DNA of 51,016 nt from a virus, in the IMG/VR virus record IMGVR_UViG_3300033571_030110, positions 1-51,016 of that record. One strand, given 5' to 3'. Under the pieces are notes generated by a model. The model saw only the letters and a program-made list of their open reading frames with translations. It was not told the origin of the DNA and made no database searches. The translations under genes and the position numbers were made by a program. Below are positions 16,604 through 22,674 of this stretch, in pieces (position 1 is the first letter of the stretch; each line of letters opens with the position of its first letter).

Positions 16604-17620
16604 ATGAACAAGGATCTGAAAGAAAAACTAGACAGACTAGTTAAAGTATTAGCTGAGCAGGATGGGCAAACGCCTAAAGATGAAGGCGACGATCCTATTG
16701 CTCAAGAGCTAGCAGACCTTTTAGGTGATATTAGAGAAATACCAGATCCTGATTCTAGTGATGGCAGACCGTGGTGGGATAGCACATTTGGCAGCGTAAT
16801 AATTTTATTAGGATCAACAGCGTTTTGGCAGTTAGTAAAATATTTAAGAAAGAACGGCTGGACTCTGCGGCGTATAGCAGAGTTGTTTATGCGGACAAAA
16901 ACTCGATGCCCGCAAGGCTCAACAGATCCATGTTGCATAGCTTTAAAAAGAATTACGGATGTGCTGCATGATTGGTCTAATGGGCGTGACGGAGATATAG
17001 CGGGACTAATGGACAAAATAAGCGAAATAAGCTCCGTATTATCAGCTATCGCTTCTTGCTCATGGATGAGAGACACGCTACTAGCCGTACTTCAAGCGTA
17101 CCTGAGAGTTTATTTGGTTAATGTTTTAGGTATGACGGAAGAGCAAGCAGCTCAACTCATTAAGAAACTGCTCGAGTGGATTCTTTCCGGCGCAAACCCA
17201 AATAGAAGACCTGTTTTAGCACCTGGATCAAACGATCCATCAGCTGGTGATGAAGGCAACTGCCAACCAAATAAAGGAATAATACAAAAGAGTCTTTGGG
17301 AAAAATTCAGAGATGTTCTAGAAGACTCTGCGTATGTTATAGCTGTAATAGGCGCTATAGCTGCAGTAATAATAGCAGCTATTGTGGCTTGCGGTGGAAC
17401 TTTAGTTGGTTGTGCAGGCTTACCTGCCGCTGTAGCTGCTATAGTAGCGCTATTCGCTAGTATAGGTATAAACATGAGCGAAGATGAAGCCGAGCAGTTA
17501 ATACGAGATCAATCTTTGGCTTCTGGTTGCATTGAAAGAGGAACTGAGGCAGTCATGGCTAGCAGCGAAAGAATAAAAGCCCTTAGATCAGCTTTAAGGA
17601 AAAAACTAACAACCCAATAA
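16604..17620 (+). CDS. Membrane-associated protein, possible paralog of 770-1690
   Basis: 338 residues. An acidic N-terminus (residues 1-55) is followed by a hydrophobic segment near 62-80 (GSVIILLGSTAFWQLVKYL), a helical Cys-containing middle (CPQGSTDPCC near 100), a polar Pro/Asn/Gly linker near 205-225 and a long hydrophobic region near 245-290 (DVLEDSAYVIAVIGAIAAVI). The same order and the DVLE-x2-AY-x-IA motif occur in the protein at 770-1690. There is no signal peptide. It has its own promoter-like element and is followed by a glycosyltransferase gene with another. Function unknown; a membrane-anchored partner of the glycosyltransferase is inference. Confidence 0.75.
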   Translation: MNKDLKEKLDRLVKVLAEQDGQTPKDEGDDPIAQELADLLGDIREIPDPDSSDGRPWWDSTFGSVIILLGSTAFWQLVKYLRKNGWTLRRIAELFMRTKTRCPQGSTDPCCIALKRITDVLHDWSNGRDGDIAGLMDKISEISSVLSAIASCSWMRDTLLAVLQAYLRVYLVNVLGMTEEQAAQLIKKLLEWILSGANPNRRPVLAPGSNDPSAGDEGNCQPNKGIIQKSLWEKFRDVLEDSAYVIAVIGAIAAVIIAAIVACGGTLVGCAGLPAAVAAIVALFASIGINMSEDEAEQLIRDQSLASGCIERGTEAVMASSERIKALRSALRKKLTTQ

Positions 17621-17630
17621 CGTCTTTTAC

Positions 17631-17639
17631 GTGTATTCA
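17631..17639 (+). promoter_or_regulatory. GTGTATTCA promoter-like element, predicted leaderless start
   Basis: GTGTATTCA begins exactly 14 nt before the ATG at 17645, in the 24-nt gap between two genes. No Shine-Dalgarno lies between it and the start codon. Confidence 0.55.
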
Positions 17640-17644
17640 AATAC

Positions 17645-18697
17645 ATGGCAACCCAAAGACTACTTTTTATAGTAAAACAGCGTTATAATTATGGTTCTCC
17701 AACCAAAAGTTATGGGCTTTATAATTCTTGCGACTTCGTTGCAAGAGCGTTGTCTAAAAAAGGAATAGAATCTAAAGTAGTCCAAGTAATTGACAATAAT
17801 TACATCGACGCAGAAGTAAGCAAGTTCAAACCTACTATATGCTTCATCGAAGCCTTGTGGGTAGTTCCATCAAAGATAAAAGAGCTTGCCGCTCTTCACC
17901 CAAATGTTGAATGGGTCATCAGACTTCATTCAATGATACCATTCCTATCAAACGAAGGCATGGCTTTTGAATGGATGAATGATTATATCGAACTTAGAAA
18001 AGAAGGAATAAAGATATCTTTAAGCTGCAATAATCCAAAGCTTTTCCAACATCTTAAACCTTTGTATAAATACGTTTCGTATACACCCAACGTTTATCTT
18101 CCAAACGAAAAAGAAGCAACATTTTCTTTTGATTACTCTGCAGAGAACACTATAAACATAGGCTGCTTCGGCGCCTTAAGACCGCTAAAAAATACTGTTC
18201 AACAGGCTATACTGGCAATAGTTTTTGCGGATTCGATAGAAAAAAATCTTAATTTCCACGTGAACGTATCTGAGCATGAGAACTTGGTTGCTACTCCAAT
18301 ATTAAAAAATCTAAGAGAGCTTTTTTCTAAGACTAAGCATAATTTAGTAGAGCATCCTTGGTATGAGCATCAAGACTTCTTGCAGTTGGTTAAGGCTATG
18401 AATTTTGGAATGCAAATTTCATTTAGCGAAACTTTTAACATAACAGCTGCAGACTTTGTGTATTCAGAAGTCCCAATTGTTGTTTCAAATGAAATAAAAT
18501 TCGTAACAGACCATTGTAGGTCTGATGTTCACGACGACAAAAAGATACTTGAAGCTATGAAAGATGCCTTCTACAATGCAGAGTCAGATGGAAGGCTTAG
18601 CGTCTCAAACGCCAAAACTACCACCACTAATCTAGCCCTGCTGAACGATCACAACAGAATGGCTATGCGTGATTGGTATAAATTCCTAGGGTTTTAA
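17645..18697 (+). CDS. Glycosyltransferase-like protein, GT-B fold
   Basis: 350 residues. The N-terminal Rossmann half begins RLLFIVKQRYNYGSPTKSYG and includes PTICFIEALWVVPSKI. The second half starts with INIGCFGALRPLKNTVQQ, the typical strand and loop opening the donor domain. Near residues 258-280 FSETFNITAADFVYSEVPIVV occupies the GT4 position, with a Glu where the nucleotide-sugar contact is expected; the canonical second Glu of E-x7-E is less clear. Substrate unknown. It is transcribed after the membrane protein at 16604 from its own element and ends convergently, overlapping the minus-strand lipoprotein gene by 4 nt. Confidence 0.72.
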   Translation: MATQRLLFIVKQRYNYGSPTKSYGLYNSCDFVARALSKKGIESKVVQVIDNNYIDAEVSKFKPTICFIEALWVVPSKIKELAALHPNVEWVIRLHSMIPFLSNEGMAFEWMNDYIELRKEGIKISLSCNNPKLFQHLKPLYKYVSYTPNVYLPNEKEATFSFDYSAENTINIGCFGALRPLKNTVQQAILAIVFADSIEKNLNFHVNVSEHENLVATPILKNLRELFSKTKHNLVEHPWYEHQDFLQLVKAMNFGMQISFSETFNITAADFVYSEVPIVVSNEIKFVTDHCRSDVHDDKKILEAMKDAFYNAESDGRLSVSNAKTTTTNLALLNDHNRMAMRDWYKFLGF

Positions 18698-18912
18698 TCC
18701 TTCTTGTCTTTTTTCTTAACAATCTCTTTATATCCCCACATAATGGCTATTGCCGCTAGAGGCACATACCATAGCACCCATCCCCACCCTCCGTCCTTCA
18801 CCACTACTCTTTGAGGAACAGTATGATTCGGCTGCTTTTGAGGCGATATGATTTGAGGGGTTATCGAACACGCCTGTATAAATAAACATGCTGCTATTAA
18901 AAATGATCTCAT
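18694..18912 (-). CDS. Small lipoprotein with a second membrane segment, possible spanin
   Basis: 72 residues. A 14-residue signal (MRSFLIAACLFIQA) ends in a lipobox with C15, so outer-membrane lipidation is likely in a Gram-negative host. A polar, Pro-rich linker of about 27 residues follows, then a hydrophobic segment near 43-60 (WVLWYVPLAAIAIMW) and a Lys-rich end. Lipobox plus C-terminal membrane segment is the layout of unimolecular spanins, which fuse inner and outer membranes at lysis. The linker is very short for spanning a periplasm, so a different small lipoprotein is possible. It follows the holin-like gene with a 4-nt overlap. Confidence 0.65.
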   Translation of the reverse strand: MRSFLIAACLFIQACSITPQIISPQKQPNHTVPQRVVVKDGGWGWVLWYVPLAAIAIMWGYKEIVKKKDKKD

Positions 18913-19340
18913 GACTTATTAGACGCTGCAGCGCTCCCAAAGTAAAAACCTACTATACTCAACAGTACCTGTCTATACTCTTCTGCGTACAAGTATCCAT
19001 TCAATTCAACAAAAAATGTTTTTGTAACAGAAGGTATTATCGAAAGGTCTGGTGTTGCAGCCTCTATTTCAACAAACGTGGGAATGCCAAAAAACGGCAG
19101 TATAAAAGGAGCTGCTAAAGTTGCGAAAAGAACTACCAATACTATTAACTGTCTTACGCCTTTCCCAACGTCGATAGGTACTCTTTTGGCCGCAGACTCT
19201 ATGCTCTTTTCTTTTTGATCGTTGAGCGCTATCAATCGCTCAAACATTTGTTTGTCGTTTTCTCTTTTTTCTGCCAGGTATCTAAAAATGAATCCAGTTA
19301 CACTTCCGCCCAGCATTGATAGGAGTTCAATTGGGATCAT
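18909..19340 (-). CDS. Holin-like membrane protein with three membrane segments
   Basis: 143 residues. Hydrophobic segments lie near residues 5-22 (ELLSMLGGSVTGFIFRYL), 66-86 (LIVLVVLFATLAAPFILPF) and 118-135 (VLLSIVGFYFGSAAAS), with a charged helical loop between the first two. The GG-x-VTGF start and the Ser/Ala/Lys end resemble three-segment holins of the gene-transfer-agent type. A holin would permeabilise the inner membrane at lysis. No endolysin is next to it, so the call rests on topology and on the neighbouring lipoprotein. It overlaps both flanking genes by 4 nt. Confidence 0.55.
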   Translation of the reverse strand: MIPIELLSMLGGSVTGFIFRYLAEKRENDKQMFERLIALNDQKEKSIESAAKRVPIDVGKGVRQLIVLVVLFATLAAPFILPFFGIPTFVEIEAATPDLSIIPSVTKTFFVELNGYLYAEEYRQVLLSIVGFYFGSAAASNKS

Positions 19341-19669
19341 TTAGCGTTCTTATTTATGTGATTGACAAACTTTGCATATCTTCCAGATGTATAATCTGTG
19401 ACGCTCTTTTTCTTTTCCCACATTCTGCAAGACCAATATCTAGCCTTCCATTTAGGACCTGGGTTATCATCGCAGCTGTGTCTTGATCTAAAGTTTTTTC
19501 TTCTGTTAGGACTGTCTCTTTTGATTTCCATCTTGGGGTCGCCAAAAGTGACACGCACAACATTCCCTTTGTCGTTCTTGACATAGACTACGAATTTCTT
19601 CTTTCCGTATCCAGGCTCGCCTTTTCTGATTCTTCTTGGTTTGTTTAAAGCAACTTTTTTCTTATCCAT
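19337..19669 (-). CDS. Small basic phage-conserved protein
   Basis: 110 residues, very basic. The central block, VTFGDPKMEIKRDSPNRRK followed by NFRSRHSCDDNPGPKWKARYWSCRMW, is a pattern I recognise from small proteins or domains in many environmental tailed phages, where it can be fused to head or protease proteins. Two Cys and many Arg/Lys could bind nucleic acid or metal. The molecular role is not known. It sits in a six-gene minus-strand island with other phage-conserved small proteins. Confidence 0.65.
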   Translation of the reverse strand: MDKKKVALNKPRRIRKGEPGYGKKKFVVYVKNDKGNVVRVTFGDPKMEIKRDSPNRRKNFRSRHSCDDNPGPKWKARYWSCRMWEKKKSVTDYTSGRYAKFVNHINKNAK

Positions 19670-19670
19670 T

Positions 19671-20048
19671 TTATTTTCTCTTTTTCTTTTGTGGATGACA
19701 AGATGGAAGCAAGTCTACGTCAAACGGTTTTCTCTTGAAAGAGCCAGTGCGAAGTGCGTGAAGAAAGCCATTAACTCTTCCATATCCCCATTGCTCAGGT
19801 CCTGAAACGTTAGGTCTAACACTTTGCGGATTTGTTTTGTAAGCTCCGACTCCTCTTCTGAATACAGTCATGAGTGTTCTAGAAGACGTATTCTTACAAG
19901 AATCTTTTCCGTATTTTTCGTTGTGTTCGGAAGCCTTCTTTGAAATAGTTTCTTTCACAGACTTAGAAGCTTCAGCGGATGTAGCGAAGAATATTACTTC
20001 TAAAAATGGGATGTTTAATTCTGATTCTGGTATTTCTAAATCTTCCAT
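19671..20048 (-). CDS. Small phage-conserved protein
   Basis: 125 residues. The first 40 residues are acidic and helical. The second half contains RRGVGAYKTNPQSVRPNVSG and then EQWGYGRVNGFLHALRTG, a motif seen in small proteins and in domains of larger virion-associated proteins of environmental phages. The tail is basic (HPQKKKRK). Function unknown. One base separates it from the next gene downstream, and it begins just after the stop of the gene at 20049-20579. Confidence 0.65.
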   Translation of the reverse strand: MEDLEIPESELNIPFLEVIFFATSAEASKSVKETISKKASEHNEKYGKDSCKNTSSRTLMTVFRRGVGAYKTNPQSVRPNVSGPEQWGYGRVNGFLHALRTGSFKRKPFDVDLLPSCHPQKKKRK

Positions 20049-20579
20049 TTAATCCTTGCCTTTGTTATATTTACGAATCTTTGAGTGCATGGTAGCTCTG
20101 TTGCTGCATGGCATGTAATAAGTCTCGTTTGGCTTTAAGCCTTCTTGTTTGCCGTCTATGTTGAAAAACTCTTGAGTTCCCTTACATCCTAGTTTTTTAG
20201 CCATTTTCTCTGCGGAGTCTACGCTTGTAAATGTATAGGATTTGTAATTCTCTCTATCTATTTTCGCTGCAGAAAGTACCTCGTTTATGAAGGCCTTGCC
20301 TGATTTTCTCAGTTTTGCTAAAATTCCTCTTGCTTTTGCTTGCAGTCTAGCCTTAAGCTGGGCTGAGATTTTTGCCTGCGGAATCCTTGAGATGGCGTTT
20401 CTAACGTGTATTGGGTCTATCTTTCCAGAGGCGTCTTTATATGGAAAGTGTCTTAAAGATCTAGGCGTAGTCTTACCCTCAGAATCTTTTTTACCACCAG
20501 TCTCTATATACATGAAAGCTGAGTCTGGTAGATCGTTTTTGTACTTTGTTGTCCAAACAGCAGATTTTGAATTATTCAT
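20049..20579 (-). CDS. Small phage-conserved protein (head-protein-associated domain)
   Basis: 176 residues from the ATG at 20579, which lies in the last codons of the upstream gene; a GTG four codons earlier is an alternative. The N-terminal part has the recurrent phage motif DLPDSAFMYIETGGKKDSEG followed by TPRSLRHFPYKDASGKID and HVRNAISRIPQA, which I associate with domains attached to phage head or protease proteins. The C-terminal 70 residues form a second region with two Cys and a YTFTSVDSAEKMAKKLG helix. Function unknown. Confidence 0.7.
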   Translation of the reverse strand: MNNSKSAVWTTKYKNDLPDSAFMYIETGGKKDSEGKTTPRSLRHFPYKDASGKIDPIHVRNAISRIPQAKISAQLKARLQAKARGILAKLRKSGKAFINEVLSAAKIDRENYKSYTFTSVDSAEKMAKKLGCKGTQEFFNIDGKQEGLKPNETYYMPCSNRATMHSKIRKYNKGKD

Positions 20580-20838
20580 TGTAAACCCCACGCGAAAGTT
20601 GATCTTCTGTCTTACTTATCACATCTCCAGGGCTAAAATTGGATCCTTTATTGGTGACCTTGTAGTGGATTAGATATCCAGAATTATTGCCTAACTCCTC
20701 AATCTTTACCACCTCGCCCATGCTTCCATAGTGCATACATTTTGTGTTGGTATTTACCACAACATCTCCAATCTTAAAGCCCTTGTAGCTAGATTTTGTA
20801 TGCCTGAGGAGTTTATTCATTGCTTCTTTTAAGGACAT
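20572..20838 (-). CDS. Small KOW-like beta-barrel protein
   Basis: 88 residues. The core GFKIGDVVVNTNTKCMHYGS, then GEVVKIEEL, looks like a small KOW/SH3-type barrel widespread in phages. First gene of the minus-strand island, 26 nt downstream of the palindromic GTGTATACAC element; its leader has only a weak GG-containing ribosome site. Function unknown; binding to RNA, DNA or a virion protein is possible. Confidence 0.7.
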   Translation of the reverse strand: MSLKEAMNKLLRHTKSSYKGFKIGDVVVNTNTKCMHYGSMGEVVKIEELGNNSGYLIHYKVTNKGSNFSPGDVISKTEDQLSRGVYNE

Positions 20839-20854
20839 TTTGCGAACCTACAAG

Positions 20855-20864
20855 GTGTATACAC
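20855..20864. promoter_or_regulatory. Palindromic GTGTATACAC, bidirectional promoter-like element
   Basis: The 10-bp perfect palindrome GTGTATACAC sits between divergent genes. Read on the plus strand it is exactly 14 nt before the ATG at 20869 (predicted leaderless). On the minus strand it is 26 nt before the ATG at 20838. A symmetric core lets one site present the same -10-like sequence both ways. Confidence 0.6.
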
Positions 20865-20868
20865 ATGT

Positions 20869-21480
20869 ATGAAGACTTCCAAAGCCTCCAAAGACTTTCT
20901 GAAATATGTCAGAAAAATCTGCAAAGATAACGGCGTAACCCTCAAGTTTGGAAAAGGAAGACTAGTAAAGATGCAGCCTTTTAATTTCAAAGTCGCCGGT
21001 TATTTTGACGAAGAAGAAAAGCTTTTACATTGTGGAAGGGGATTAAATGAATCAGATTTTTTGTCTACTTTGGTTCATGAATTCGCACATGTTCTGCAAT
21101 GGATAGATGGCGACACAACATACAAGAATTGCGATCATGAAAAGTATGGAAGCGTGCAAAGCTTGGTTTGCCAATGGATTAAGGACGAAGTCTCTATAAG
21201 AGATAGAGAGCTTATAAACTATACGAAAAAGATGATAGCATGTGAACTCAATGCTGAGAGAAGAGCTGTAAAACTAATAAAGAAATTTGATCTTCCTATA
21301 GACATCAAGCGCTACTCAGAGCACGCTTCTGCTACACTTTACACCTATTGGATGACGCTTAAAACCAAGAAGTGGGATTTTAAGATAGGAGCAAAACAAA
21401 GAGCTGCAAGCGGTCATTCGCTCAGAAGATCATTTAACTCCTTACCGAAGAAAGTCGAAACATCCTTTCTAGAAGCCTAA
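20869..21480 (+). CDS. Putative zinc metalloprotease-like protein (HExxH)
   Basis: 203 residues. LVHEFAHVLQW near residues 75-85 is a HExxH zinc-binding helix, and CELNAERRAVKLIKKF near 122-137 offers the third Glu ligand, as in gluzincin or SprT/ImmA-like folds. The N-terminus is basic and beta-rich. In phages such proteins may be structural-protein proteases, but the substrate is unknown. It starts a transcription unit behind the GTGTATACAC palindrome with no Shine-Dalgarno; DnaQ-type exonuclease follows after 8 nt. Confidence 0.7.
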   Translation: MKTSKASKDFLKYVRKICKDNGVTLKFGKGRLVKMQPFNFKVAGYFDEEEKLLHCGRGLNESDFLSTLVHEFAHVLQWIDGDTTYKNCDHEKYGSVQSLVCQWIKDEVSIRDRELINYTKKMIACELNAERRAVKLIKKFDLPIDIKRYSEHASATLYTYWMTLKTKKWDFKIGAKQRAASGHSLRRSFNSLPKKVETSFLEA

Positions 21481-21488
21481 AATAGGTT

Positions 21489-22124
21489 GTGGCGAACAAT
21501 AAAAACTTCATCGTATTTGATATAGAAACTAGCGGCCTCAATCCCAAAGACGCAGAGATAGTACAAATTTCAGCTACAGCCTTGAAATATTCGGACTATA
21601 CAGAAATTGAGAACGGCAAGTTTGATCTGCTAATAAAACCGCAAAAACCAGCCCAAGCTAGCAAAGAAGCTATAGCTGTAATCGGAGAATCCCTTTGGAA
21701 TAAAGCCAACAGCTATGGATTGCATCCAAAAGTAGCTCTTAGAAAGTTTAAAGAGTATATCGACTCGATGAATCCAACTAAGAAATTCTGGACAGCGCCT
21801 ATACTAGTAGGCTTTAATATTACAAACTTTGATATACCTTTTTTGAAACATCACATGGCGGATCAAAAGGTTTCTTCTATTGACGAAGATCCAGCTTGGT
21901 CTAATATACAGATAGACATGATGCCTCTTATGTTTTCAATATTTGGCAGGGATGGGTTAAAGAACAATAAAATGGATACTTACGCAGAATTGATGGGGCT
22001 GTCTAGATCTACAGCTAATCATGACGCCTCGGAGGACGTTGAGATAACTAAGAAAATGTTTCAACGATACATGAAGTTCATGGTAAAGATAAGACCAAAA
22101 ATAAACACAAAAATCAAGGAATAA
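21489..22124 (+). CDS. DnaQ-like 3'-5' exonuclease (DEDDh)
   Basis: 211 residues starting at GTG (21489). Exo I motif FIVFDIETSGL with D11 and E13; Exo II region LVGFNITNFDIPFLK; Exo III ANHDASEDVEITKKMF with the DEDDh His. This is the proofreading (epsilon-like) fold. C-family polymerases of the DnaE type lack their own exonuclease, and here the gene lies two genes before the polymerase C-terminal half, so it is probably the phage proofreading subunit. The Lys-rich tail (RPKINTKIKE) might contact the polymerase; this is inference. Confidence 0.88.
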   Translation: MANNKNFIVFDIETSGLNPKDAEIVQISATALKYSDYTEIENGKFDLLIKPQKPAQASKEAIAVIGESLWNKANSYGLHPKVALRKFKEYIDSMNPTKKFWTAPILVGFNITNFDIPFLKHHMADQKVSSIDEDPAWSNIQIDMMPLMFSIFGRDGLKNNKMDTYAELMGLSRSTANHDASEDVEITKKMFQRYMKFMVKIRPKINTKIKE

Positions 22125-22125
22125 G

Positions 22126-22674
22126 ATGAAAAACTTTATCTATGCAAATGATTGTATCGTAAAAAAAACTCGAAACCTAGAGCGTTGCTATAGGGACGAT
22201 ATATTTATTGACGTTCTAAGTAAATTCAAAGAGCTTCCAGTAAAAATATTCCAGGTAGGCGCAATAGAAACTCTTGATTTTCGTTGGCATTCTGGCTCTG
22301 GATGGTCAGATATAATATTTGGCTCTTATGTTAAAAAGCATGGCGGTAAGATAAAAATATGTGATATAGATTTAAATCACATAGCAAACAGTAGTTTTGT
22401 AGCAAAAAATCTAGACTACGAAATAGTAACAGAGCTAGCAGACGCCGCTGAAATAATAGGGCAAGAAGAATACGATATCTATTATCTAGACGGCGGTAAT
22501 GACCCAAAAGAAACAGAAAACCAGTTCAATAGCATAACTAGCAAAAATTGCGTAGTTCTTATTGACGACCTTTTCATAAAAGGAACTACACTACGTGAAA
22601 AAATTAAATTTGATTTAGTCTATGACATTGGTAATGGATTTGGAATCAAGTACATAAATAATAAAAAATCATAA
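22126..22674 (+). CDS. Methyltransferase-like Rossmann protein
   Basis: 182 residues. IFQVGAIETLDFRW is a plausible SAM-binding motif I, KIKICDID an acidic motif II strand end, and YDIYYLDGGND motif IV-like, followed by CVVLIDDLFIKGTT. The order fits a class I SAM-dependent methyltransferase of the Methyltransf_24 type, but motif I lacks the full GxGxG, so binding of another nucleotide is possible. The last base of its TAA is the first base of the ATG of the polymerase C-terminal half (TAATG), so the two are translationally coupled. Confidence 0.55.
   Translation: MKNFIYANDCIVKKTRNLERCYRDDIFIDVLSKFKELPVKIFQVGAIETLDFRWHSGSGWSDIIFGSYVKKHGGKIKICDIDLNHIANSSFVAKNLDYEIVTELADAAEIIGQEEYDIYYLDGGNDPKETENQFNSITSKNCVVLIDDLFIKGTTLREKIKFDLVYDIGNGFGIKYINNKKS

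Noticed and set aside
18640-18760. Terminator at the convergent junction near 18694/18697
   Set aside because: Only short imperfect inverted repeats and a T-rich stretch were found; no stem comparable with those at 6-38 or 31386-31415.
18728-18940. Nested minus-strand ORF overlapping the lipoprotein gene as an embedded spanin partner
   Set aside because: It lacks a lipobox and a membrane segment and its composition is that of a shifted frame.
16554-22673. A trans-splicing group I or II intron joining the polymerase halves
   Set aside because: No group II domain V-like hairpin or group I core was seen by eye, no intron-encoded protein is present, and the second half has its own coupled ATG. 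A covariance-model search would settle it.
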